From an uncultured Ruminiclostridium sp. (lineage in GTDB: Bacteria; Bacillota; Clostridia; Oscillospirales; Ruminococcaceae), in the NCBI GenBank assembly GCA_949878745.1, contig CATLBH010000018.1:1-50751 (forward strand): a stretch of 50,751 nt of DNA, read 5' to 3'. How positions within the stretch are numbered: position 1 is the stretch's first letter; every line of letters begins with the position of its first letter. Both the position numbers and the translations under genes were made by a program. Below are positions 8,074 to 14,722 of the stretch, piece after piece. The notes under the pieces were generated by a model. It searched no databases. It saw only the letters and a list, made by a program, of their open reading frames with translations, and had not been told where the DNA came from.

Positions 8074-8673
8074 CTAATTTTCTTCTTTGGGTCGGTTAAC
8101 GTTTATTTCGGCGTTATCGGCTTCCGAAAGGGATTGCATCTCTTCCTCTTCGTACCCGTCGGGCTCCGATTCATCAAACTCTTCAAGCACCTCAAGCTCT
8201 TCCGGTTCGAGGTTTACCTTAATGCATTTGGAAAGCTTTATTTTTTCGCCGTCTACGGTTATCGAAGACTCTTCCTCGCCGTACTCTTCCAAAATACCCG
8301 TCTTATAGCTTTCTTCTCCGTCGGATTTAACGTGGGCGGTGACCCTTTCGCCGATTGATTCTTTAAAATGTTCGGGCTTTCTTAATTTTTTGTACACTCC
8401 GGGAGTGCCTATTTCGAGGATATCCACTTGTCCGATAAACTTCTGCCTGTCGAAAAGATCGTTTATCGGGCGGGATAGCTCTTCACACTTATCGCTGTCC
8501 ATACCCCCGTCATTGTCAAAGAGCACTCTCAGATACCACATTGCCCCCTCTTTTTCAAAGCAGACATCGTAAAGCTTACAGCCCGCTTTTTCTATAAGAG
8601 GCCTCGCAAGTTTCGCGGCTTCCTCCTCTATTTGGGGAGCAAGCGCCTTTTTGCCGCCTTTTTCTTTTGCCAT
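8074..8673 (-). CDS. rimP: ribosome maturation factor RimP with acidic C-terminal extension
   Basis: RimP assists 30S subunit assembly. Recognisable family blocks are EEEAAKLARPLIEKAGCKLYD, YLRVLFDNDGGMDSDKCEEL and VDILEIGTPGVYKKLRKPEHF. The protein has 199 residues; typical RimP has about 150-160, so the last 40 or so form an extra acidic tail rich in Glu, Asp and Ser. The ATG at 8673 is preceded by GGAG at seven bases and is preferred over an out-of-frame ATG four bases upstream. It is the first gene of the nusA operon, behind the promoter at 8802-8830. It ends in TAG, showing that TAG terminates here. Confidence 0.92.
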   Translation of the reverse strand: MAKEKGGKKALAPQIEEEAAKLARPLIEKAGCKLYDVCFEKEGAMWYLRVLFDNDGGMDSDKCEELSRPINDLFDRQKFIGQVDILEIGTPGVYKKLRKPEHFKESIGERVTAHVKSDGEESYKTGILEEYGEEESSITVDGEKIKLSKCIKVNLEPEELEVLEEFDESEPDGYEEEEMQSLSEADNAEINVNRPKEEN

Positions 8674-8801
8674 TCATTTTCTCCGTTCAGAAAAGCCGTC
8701 TGTTAAAAAGTTTTCCCGTAAATTCGTAAAACCCCTCAAACAAACGTTAAGACCGAGTTGCAAACCCAGTCTTACCATACTCTATGATTATCATCGTATT
8801 G

Positions 8802-8830
8802 ATTATATCACTAAAATTTACCTTTGTCAA
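8802..8830 (-). promoter_or_regulatory. sigma-A promoter of the rimP-nusA operon
   Basis: On the minus strand, TTGACA (8825-8830) and TATAAT (8802-8807) are both perfect consensus hexamers separated by 17 bases. Transcription would start near 8795, giving a leader of about 120 bases before rimP. Confidence 0.85.
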
Positions 8831-8878
8831 TGGTTTTGTGACAATTTTTTAAAATTTAGAAAAAATTTCTCTAAAACC

Positions 8879-8907
8879 TTGACAATCTTTTTCGAGGGTG
8901 ATATAAT
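8879..8907 (+). promoter_or_regulatory. sigma-A promoter of the TPP riboswitch-thiT transcript
   Basis: TTGACA (8879-8884) and TATAAT (8902-8907) are perfect consensus hexamers with a 17-base spacer. The start would be near 8914, immediately before a small GTCGGC/GCCGAC hairpin (8914-8931) that precedes the aptamer. Confidence 0.88.
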
Positions 8908-8935
8908 TTTCTTGTCGGCAAAAAAGCCGACACTA

Positions 8936-9024
8936 TGCAGGGAGCTGATATTTCGGCTGAGAGGAAACGGATTGACGTTTCGACCTATTGACCTGATTCG
9001 GATAATGCCGACGTAGGGAGAATA
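8936..9024 (+). ncRNA. TPP (thiamine pyrophosphate) riboswitch aptamer
   Basis: The conserved THI-box blocks are present in order: GGGAGCT, then GGCTGAGAGGAAAC, CCTATTGACCTGATTCGGAT, and AATGCCGACGTAGGGA. These correspond to the pyrimidine- and pyrophosphate-binding helices. It lies directly upstream of the thiamine transporter gene thiT, as expected. Binding of TPP should favour the terminator at 9050-9086 and shut off thiT. Confidence 0.95.
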
Positions 9025-9049
9025 GATTTGTATTTTACGATACCTCACG

Positions 9050-9086
9050 CCCCTGCGCCCGAAAAAGCGCGGGGGTTAATTTTTTC
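9050..9086 (+). terminator. riboswitch expression-platform terminator before thiT
   Basis: CCCCTGCGC and GCGCGGGG form a strong stem around a CCGAAAAA-type loop, followed by TTAATTTTTT. Its position between the aptamer and the thiT start fits transcription attenuation. Confidence 0.75.
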
Positions 9087-9126
9087 CTGCAATCAATATG
9101 CAATCAGCATGAAAGGACGGAAAAAA

Positions 9127-9921
9127 ATGAACCAAAAAACACTCAGACTGACGGAATCGGCGATAATGCTTGCTCTGGGGTTTATCTTAAGCTTGCTGAA
9201 GCTGATAGATATGCCCTTCGGGGGATCGGTAACGCTGTTCGGTATGCTGCCGGTTATCATCATCGCCTACAGATACGGAGCCCCATGGGGTCTGTTGGTG
9301 GGATTTGCCGCGAGCCTGCTGCAAATGCTGTCGGGTCTTAAAAATCTTACTTACGGTACAAGCGCGGTGGCGGTGGTCGCCATTATAGCGCTGGACTATG
9401 TAATCGCCTTTACCGCTATGGGCCTTGGCGGAATTTTCAAGGGTAGGGTGAAGAATCAGGGCATGGGTATAGCCTTGGGCGCGTTTTCGGCCTGTCTTGT
9501 GCGCTATATATGCCATACCGCGGTGGGGTGCACCGTTTGGGCGGGGGTTTCGATCCCCACAAGCGACGGACTTTTGTATTCTATGGTGTACAACGCGGCG
9601 TATATGATCCCCGAAACCGCAATAACCGTTGTGGGAGCGTACTTTGCCGGAAAAATGTTTACTCTTTCGGAGCCGCAGATAAAGCCCGTCTCCATGAAAG
9701 ACGGAGCCGCAAGAAGGGCGGCGGCGCTTCTTCCCTCCGCAATCGGGCTGGTTATCGCGTTTGTGTTTATTTTCGCAATGGTTCAGACCGAAGAGGGATT
9801 TGACATAACCGCCATTGCACGTACGGATATCTTTGACTGGCTGGCGCCGATAATCGTTCTTGTAACGGGCGTTGTGGTATCTGTGATTATCGGCGGTACC
9901 GCAAAAGAAAAACGATCTTGA
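9127..9921 (+). CDS. thiT: energy-coupled thiamine transporter ThiT with extra C-terminal membrane region
   Basis: ThiT is the substrate-binding S component of an ECF transporter and imports thiamine together with the shared EcfAA'T module, which is not in this window. The family pattern is visible in ALGFILSLLKLIDMPFGGSV, TLFGMLPVIIIAYRYGAPWG and the later aromatic region TVWAGVSIPTSDGLLYSMVY. The ATG at 9127 is preceded by AAAGGACGG. The protein has 264 residues, whereas typical ThiT has about 190. The extra C-terminal part adds a linker and two hydrophobic segments. Control by the upstream TPP riboswitch strongly supports thiamine as substrate. Confidence 0.92.
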   Translation: MNQKTLRLTESAIMLALGFILSLLKLIDMPFGGSVTLFGMLPVIIIAYRYGAPWGLLVGFAASLLQMLSGLKNLTYGTSAVAVVAIIALDYVIAFTAMGLGGIFKGRVKNQGMGIALGAFSACLVRYICHTAVGCTVWAGVSIPTSDGLLYSMVYNAAYMIPETAITVVGAYFAGKMFTLSEPQIKPVSMKDGAARRAAALLPSAIGLVIAFVFIFAMVQTEEGFDITAIARTDIFDWLAPIIVLVTGVVVSVIIGGTAKEKRS

Positions 9922-9933
9922 TTTTCGCGTTAA

Positions 9934-9970
9934 GGGCTGTAAAAAAATCGATGTTTTTTACAGCCCCTTT
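9934..9970. terminator. bidirectional terminator between thiT and apbE
   Basis: GGGCTGTAAAAAA (9934-9946) pairs with TTTTTTACAGCCC (9954-9966), with A/T runs on both sides. It lies between two convergent genes and can serve both. Confidence 0.85.
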
Positions 9971-11011
9971 TCATTTTCTTATTTCCGTTACTTTCATATC
10001 AGAAAGGTTTGTGAAAACGTCGGACAATCCCTCGGTGACAATGATCCTTTTGTCGTCGGTCACCAAAAGCATTTCAAAGCCGCCCTTTTCTCTCCAGAGC
10101 TTTTCCGCTTTTTCGGCACCCATTACAAAAACCGCCGTTGAAAGCGCATCGCATTCGAGACCCGTTTTTCCGATTATTGTGGCGGAAACTATTCCGTTAT
10201 CAGCGGGATACCCGTCGGAAGGATCTATTATGTGATGATAACGTTTCCCATCCTCGCCTTCAAAATATCTTTCGTAATTTCCCGAGGTAACCACGGCCGC
10301 GTCCTTAAGCCCGAGGATGCATATATTGCTTATGCTGCTTACGCTGTTTTCGACGAAAGGATTTTTTACCGCGATATTCCATTTTTTCCCGTCGGTCTTG
10401 GCTCCAAGCGCCTGTACGTTTCCCCCTAAGCTTACTATAGCCGACTCTACGCCATAGTCCTTAAGAACAGAAATGGCTTTATCGCCCGCGTAACCTTTTG
10501 CTGCCGCGCCTAAGTCAATTTGCTCCCCAAAAGGCAAAAAAACGGTATTATCGCCGACTCGGACGGAACGGTAATCAACTTTTTTTAACAAATTATTCAG
10601 CGTTTCCCCGTCGGGAATTTTATATTCCCCCGTGGTAAAGCCCCACTCGGTTATGACGGGCCGCAAGGTAATATCGAGAGCGCCGTCGGTTTTCTCCGCC
10701 GTTTTAAGGGCGGCGCGTATCACCTTTTCGGTGTCGTCGCTTACCGTTACGGTTTCCCCCGCCATGGCGTTGATTTTCGACACCTCGCTGTCGGGATTGA
10801 CGGCGGACATAAGGGTATCTATGCGCAATATTTCCTCTTTGGCCGCCTTGGCCGCGGTTTCGGCGTTTTCTCCGTAAACGGTAAGGGAAATGTAGGTGTC
10901 CATGGCGATAAATCCCGTCTCGTAAAGGGGCGGCTCAAGGCCGCAGGAGCTTAAAGGGAACAGCAGCGCCGCAAAAATAAACGCGCCCGCCAATTTCAGC
11001 TTTCCTGTCAT
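9971..11011 (-). CDS. apbE: FAD:protein FMN transferase ApbE, lipoprotein
   Basis: ApbE attaches FMN covalently to Thr or Ser residues of flavoproteins such as RNF/NQR subunits, outside the membrane. The 346-residue protein starts with a lipoprotein signal peptide (lipobox LSSC, about residues 20-23). It has the family blocks GFIAMDTYISLTVYG, QIDLGAAAKGYAGDKAI, ESAIVSLGGNVQALG and HHIIDPSDGYPADNGIVSA, the last holding the Mg/FAD site. It ends the minus-strand cluster with the Gx-type membrane protein and the NusG-II protein, a grouping common in anaerobic Firmicutes. No flavoprotein target is encoded nearby. Confidence 0.93.
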   Translation of the reverse strand: MTGKLKLAGAFIFAALLFPLSSCGLEPPLYETGFIAMDTYISLTVYGENAETAAKAAKEEILRIDTLMSAVNPDSEVSKINAMAGETVTVSDDTEKVIRAALKTAEKTDGALDITLRPVITEWGFTTGEYKIPDGETLNNLLKKVDYRSVRVGDNTVFLPFGEQIDLGAAAKGYAGDKAISVLKDYGVESAIVSLGGNVQALGAKTDGKKWNIAVKNPFVENSVSSISNICILGLKDAAVVTSGNYERYFEGEDGKRYHHIIDPSDGYPADNGIVSATIIGKTGLECDALSTAVFVMGAEKAEKLWREKGGFEMLLVTDDKRIIVTEGLSDVFTNLSDMKVTEIRK

Positions 11012-11084
11012 TGCTTTATTTCACTTTCATACTCACTTTTTTACTTTAATGCGGCTTACGTTTTGGAATACAGCCAGAACCGGC

Positions 11085-11585
11085 TTATTTAAACTTTTTT
11101 GTTCGTTGTAAAACAAGCTGCGCCGCAAGCCCCGTCAGTGCTCCCGCGATACAACCGGACAAAAGCAGCGGGGGAAGATAGAACCAGACGGCGGCGGTTC
11201 TCATAATAAGAGAAGCCGCCGTCAGTTGTCCCATATTGTGCAGAACCGCGCCGAAAACGCTGCACAGCCACAAACGGTTTTCGGGTATGATTTTTTTAAG
11301 AAGGAGCATGCCCGAAAGGCAGAAGAGACCGCCCGAAAGGCTGTACAAGAGGGCCGAGGGGTTTGAGGAAAAAAACGCCCCCAACAGCACTCTGGCAAAA
11401 AGTATCAAAGCCGCTTCGCCCCATTTATAGCGGTACACGGCGTATACCGTTATTATGTTGGCCAGACCCAGCTTTATCCCCGCCACGGGGGAAAGGTTGG
11501 GGATCTGAAGCTCCAGCACAAATATAATCAGCGCTATGGCGGTCATAAGCGCCAATTCGGTAATTCGGCGTATTTTTTCATTCAT
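11085..11585 (-). CDS. small membrane protein of the Gx transporter / heptaprenyl diphosphate synthase component I family
   Basis: This 166-residue protein has about five hydrophobic segments and matches the family of PF07456, annotated variously as Gx transporter or heptaprenyl diphosphate synthase subunit I. Typical features are the start TELALMTAIALIIFVLELQIPNLSP and the segment GIKLGLANIITVYAVYRYKW. The fold resembles ECF S components, so substrate uptake is possible, but no substrate is known. The ATG at 11585 has only a weak ribosome binding site. It lies between apbE (73-base gap) and the NusG-II protein, the usual trio. Confidence 0.8.
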   Translation of the reverse strand: MNEKIRRITELALMTAIALIIFVLELQIPNLSPVAGIKLGLANIITVYAVYRYKWGEAALILFARVLLGAFFSSNPSALLYSLSGGLFCLSGMLLLKKIIPENRLWLCSVFGAVLHNMGQLTAASLIMRTAAVWFYLPPLLLSGCIAGALTGLAAQLVLQRTKKFK

Positions 11586-11604
11586 TGTTCCGCGTTTTTC
11601 CTTT

Positions 11605-11657
11605 ATACTAATCTTTGGTCAACATTTTTTGTCTATAATCTGACCAAAAATTAGTAT
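11605..11657. repeat. dispersed palindrome, copy 2
   Basis: TACTAATCTTTGGTCA (11606-11621) pairs with TGACCAAAAATTAGTA (11641-11656), with one mismatch. The loop ACATTTTTTGTCTATAATC is the exact reverse complement of the loop of the 26145 copy, so this copy is in the opposite orientation. It sits inside the co-directional run of genes between the NusG-II and Gx genes. Confidence 0.85.
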
Positions 11658-11699
11658 TATTCCGGTGCCGATATTTCCCGCTCACCTATTTCGGAAGGC

Positions 11700-12092
11700 T
11701 TATCCCGCCGCCGCGTCGATTCCGACCTCGTCGCGGCCGTTATAGTCCGAAACGTACTTTATTACCAGATGATTTGGGAGGCAGACGATGGGAGCGGAAG
11801 AGGAGAGCCAGCCCATTTTCACACAGGTATTGTCGGGACAGCCCGCTTCGGAAACTCTTATTTTTCCGTCCTTTATTTCCAGCAGATTATAGCTGTCCCC
11901 GTATTCGACTTTTAAAAAGCGGTCGTCCTCTCCGCTTATATAAACGGTATAGAGGACTTGGTCGTCTCTCAGAACCTGTACGATGTCCGTTTTTTTTGGT
12001 TTTAGGAGCAAAAGGGTACCCAAAGCGCCCGCTATAAACAATGCCCCTGCGAGGATATAAGCCGACGCAAGCCCTTTTTTCGCTTTTTTCAT
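11700..12092 (-). CDS. NusG domain II-containing extracytoplasmic protein
   Basis: The protein has one N-terminal transmembrane segment (ASAYILAGALFIAGALGTLLLL) and a NusG-II domain with its signature GCPDNTCVKMG followed by IVCLPNHLVIKY. The conserved cysteines may bind a metal or form disulfides outside the membrane. The exact role is unknown; the family is nearly always beside Gx-type proteins, ApbE or electron-transfer genes. The start is either ATG at 12092, sharing one base with the araD stop (TGATG, translational coupling), or GTG at 12095. The length is about 130 residues, typical of the family. Confidence 0.85.
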   Translation of the reverse strand: MKKAKKGLASAYILAGALFIAGALGTLLLLKPKKTDIVQVLRDDQVLYTVYISGEDDRFLKVEYGDSYNLLEIKDGKIRVSEAGCPDNTCVKMGWLSSSAPIVCLPNHLVIKYVSDYNGRDEVGIDAAAG

Positions 12093-12781
12093 CACTTTTG
12101 TCCGTAATAGGCATTGGCGCCGTGTTTTCTGAGGTAATGCTTATCCAAAAGCGTTTTATTCATGGGGTGAAGTCCGCGGGTAAGGGTAAGGGCGTGGTAC
12201 GCCATAAAGGCCGCTTCTTCAAGTACAACCGCGTTATGAACGGCGTCATCGGCGCTCGTTCCCCATGTGAAGGGGCCGTGGCTTTTCACCAGAACGGCGG
12301 GAACCGACATGGGGTCGATATTTTTAAAGGCTTCTATAATTACAGTTCCCGTTTCTTTTTCATATTCTCCGTTTATCTCGGCTTTGGTCATGTCTCTGGT
12401 ACAGGGGATTTCGCCGTAGAAGTAATCGGCGTGGGTGGTGCCCAAGGCGGGGATTCCAACTCCCGCTTGTGCGAAGGAGGTGGCCCAGCGGCTGTGGGTA
12501 TGAACAACGCCGCCGATATTTTTAAAGGCTCTGTACAATTCAAGGTGGGTGGGGGTGTCGCTGGAGGGCTTGTATTTTCCTTCGACTATTTCCCCGTCGA
12601 GGTTCACAAGCACCATATCGTCGGGGGTCATTTTATCGTAATCCACGCCGGAGGGCTTTATGGCGAAGATTCCGCTTTCGCGGTCGATTTCGGAGGCGTT
12701 GCCCCAAGTGAAGATGGCTAAGTTGTGTTTGGGGAGGAGGAGGTTGGCGGCGAATACTTTTTGTTTTAAGGTTTCTAACAT
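12092..12781 (-). CDS. araD: L-ribulose-5-phosphate 4-epimerase AraD
   Basis: AraD interconverts L-ribulose 5-phosphate and D-xylulose 5-phosphate, feeding pentoses to the pentose phosphate pathway. The 229-residue length is normal. The class II aldolase/epimerase zinc ligands are in HTHS (about residues 95-98) and in KSHGPFTWG (the histidine near 171). N-terminal blocks LTWGNAS-like ([14 protein letters not shown]) and [16 protein letters not shown] are typical. The ATG at 12781 has AAAGGA upstream. It follows the FGGY kinase by 48 bases, which together suggests catabolism of L-arabinose or a related pentose, although no isomerase or transporter is visible. Confidence 0.93.
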   Translation of the reverse strand: MLETLKQKVFAANLLLPKHNLAIFTWGNASEIDRESGIFAIKPSGVDYDKMTPDDMVLVNLDGEIVEGKYKPSSDTPTHLELYRAFKNIGGVVHTHSRWATSFAQAGVGIPALGTTHADYFYGEIPCTRDMTKAEINGEYEKETGTVIIEAFKNIDPMSVPAVLVKSHGPFTWGTSADDAVHNAVVLEEAAFMAYHALTLTRGLHPMNKTLLDKHYLRKHGANAYYGQK

Positions 12782-12829
12782 GAGGGTGGATCCTTTCTTT
12801 TAATTTTATTGTCAATAGGGTATTTTAAA

Positions 12830-14413
12830 TTACGCTTTACCTACGGCTCTTTCGGCTTCAAGGCCGGCCGCAAATCGCTTCATGTACTCATTAAAGCCGT
12901 CGACGCCTTTTTCTTCGGGTTCCACAACTCTCTTTTCCGCGTTCTTAAAGACTCTTTCAGCGAGAAAATCAGCAAGACTTTCACCGTTTCCGACCTTCAT
13001 AAACCCGGCCAGCAGCGCCATTCCCCAGGCTCCGCCTTCTCCCGCGGTGGTCATAACGGTAATGGGCACATTCATAGCGTTGGCGGTAAGCAAATCGGCC
13101 GCCCCCTCAACCTTGAACAAGCCTCCGTGAGCCGCGAATCTTTTCGCTTTTACTTTTTCCTTGTCAAAAAGAATATCGTTGCCCATTTTCAGCGCCGCGA
13201 GTGCGGACATAAGTTCTGCGCGGAAGAAGTTGGCGAGGTTGAATTCGCCGTCGGGCGCTCTGAAATACATAGGCTTTCCTTGTTCAACGCACGCTACGGG
13301 CTCCCCTGAAAGGAAATTGTAGGCTGTGACTCCTCCCGCGCTTATATCGCCTTTCATGGCGTTTTTGTACAGGAGAGTGTACAACTCCGACTTATCCGTT
13401 TCTTTTCCGATAAGGGCGGCGAATTCGCCGAACAGCTTTACCCACGCGTCCAACTCCGAGCAGCAATTGTTGCAGTGTATCATAGCAACGTCAGAACCGT
13501 CGGGGGTGGATACTACGTCGATTTCCTTATAGACTCCTTTAAGGGGTTTATCAAGCACAAGCATGGAAAAAATCGACGTTCCTCCCGAAATGTTTCCCGT
13601 TTCGGGCAATACGCTGTCGGTTGCGGTCATACCCGTTCCCGCGTCGCCTTCGGGGGGGCAGAAGGGCACTCCCGCCTTAAGGTCGCCCTCGGGGTCAAGA
13701 AATTTCGCTCCGCTTTCGGTAAGTACTCCGCAATGCTCCCCCGCCTTTTTAACCGCGGGCAATATATCCTCTATATCCCACTTATACCCCTTATCGGCAA
13801 TAAGAGCGCGGAATTTTTCAATCATGAATTTGTTGTAGCCTATGCCCTCCGCAGGAAACATTCCGGAAGCTTCCCCCACCCCCGCGGCCATTTCTCCCGT
13901 GAGAAGATAATGTACATACACCGCCAAGGTGGTTATATATGATATGTTTCCTATATGCTCCTCTTTGTTCAGTATCGCCTGATACAGGTGGGCAATGCTC
14001 CAGCGCTGGGGTACGTTGAAGGAAAAAAGCTCGCTTAATTCGCTTGCCGCCTGTTCCGTGGTGGTATTTCTCCAGGTGCGGAAGGGTACGAGAAGCTCAT
14101 CTTTTTCGTTGAAAGGCATATAACCGTGCATCATTCCCGATATTCCCATTGCCCCGAATGCGGTGAGGGTTACTCCGTATTTTTCTTTTACGTCTTTTTT
14201 TAAATCGGCGTAACAGCTTTTCAAACCGCTGTGAATGTCATCGAGGGAGTAAGTCCAGTAGCCGTTTTCAAGCTTGTTTTCCCATGTATGACCGCCGCTT
14301 GCGATGGGCGCGAAGGTATCGTCGGTGAGAACCGCTTTTATACGGGTGGAACCAAATTCTATACCTAAAAAGGTCTTTCCGGTTTTGATTTTTTCGGTGA
14401 AGGCGTCTTTCAT
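12830..14413 (-). CDS. FGGY-family carbohydrate kinase, probably L-ribulokinase-like
   Basis: This 527-residue sugar kinase phosphorylates a ketopentose or related sugar with ATP. The N-terminal phosphate-binding motif FLGIEFGSTRIKAVL, GAMGISGMMHGYMPF, the loop GDAGTGMTATDSV with GNISGGTSIFSMLV, and the C-terminal RFAAHGGLFKVEG and GGAWGMALLAG blocks identify the FGGY family. Pairing with araD suggests L-ribulose as substrate; xylulose or another sugar is possible. The start at 14413 is chosen because GAGG lies upstream and because the promoter at 14449-14477 would start transcription near 14441, downstream of the longer ATG at 14458. It is the first gene of the minus-strand kinase-araD-NusG-II-Gx-apbE series. 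Confidence 0.88.
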   Translation of the reverse strand: MKDAFTEKIKTGKTFLGIEFGSTRIKAVLTDDTFAPIASGGHTWENKLENGYWTYSLDDIHSGLKSCYADLKKDVKEKYGVTLTAFGAMGISGMMHGYMPFNEKDELLVPFRTWRNTTTEQAASELSELFSFNVPQRWSIAHLYQAILNKEEHIGNISYITTLAVYVHYLLTGEMAAGVGEASGMFPAEGIGYNKFMIEKFRALIADKGYKWDIEDILPAVKKAGEHCGVLTESGAKFLDPEGDLKAGVPFCPPEGDAGTGMTATDSVLPETGNISGGTSIFSMLVLDKPLKGVYKEIDVVSTPDGSDVAMIHCNNCCSELDAWVKLFGEFAALIGKETDKSELYTLLYKNAMKGDISAGGVTAYNFLSGEPVACVEQGKPMYFRAPDGEFNLANFFRAELMSALAALKMGNDILFDKEKVKAKRFAAHGGLFKVEGAADLLTANAMNVPITVMTTAGEGGAWGMALLAGFMKVGNGESLADFLAERVFKNAEKRVVEPEEKGVDGFNEYMKRFAAGLEAERAVGKA

Positions 14414-14448
14414 CTTTTTTGTTTCCTCGTTTCCGATTATTTTATTAA

Positions 14449-14477
14449 AGTATATCATAGATTTTGATTTTTTTCAA
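14449..14477 (-). promoter_or_regulatory. promoter of the kinase-araD gene series
   Basis: On the minus strand, TTGAAA (14472-14477) and TATACT (14449-14454) are separated by 17 bases. The expected start near 14441 fixes the kinase start at 14413. Confidence 0.75.
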
Positions 14478-14722
14478 GTAATTTTTTCGCTATTGCCCCC
14501 CATAAATTCCGACAATCAATTCTTTAGCAGGGGGCGCAGCCCAAATTTTCCTGACGGAAAATTTGACGACGCTCCGCGTAGGCTCACCTCGCCCTGCTCC
14601 GTTCGCGGCTGCGCCGCCATCCTCTCCCACCAACTTTTACTTAAAAAGAACAAACGGAAAACCCCTCACGTTTCCGTAAGGGGTTTAAAAATTCCGTTAT
14701 TTTTTCTTCAACGAAGATTCAA
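14478..14722. other. gap with palindromic remnant and terminator
   Basis: It contains an AAATTTTCC/GGAAAATTT hairpin around 14545-14567, inside a GC-rich stretch bounded by GCAGGG (near 14528) and CCCTGC (near 14595), which looks like a decayed repeat. The terminator of the downstream minus-strand gene is at 14658-14690. No gene is seen. Confidence 0.5.
14658..14690 (-). terminator. terminator of the 656-residue surface protein gene
   Basis: AAACCCCT (14659-14666) and AGGGGTTT (14679-14686) form a hairpin 37 bases after the stop codon; on the minus strand it is followed by TTTTCCGTTT. Confidence 0.65.

Larger units (their letters stand above)
8674..9126. other. divergent control region between rimP and thiT
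   Basis: This 453-base gap is fully explained by two back-to-back promoters, a leader hairpin before rimP, the TPP riboswitch and its terminator stem. The rimP leader includes paired TAAGAC and GTCTTA segments near 8755-8780. No gene is seen. Confidence 0.8.
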
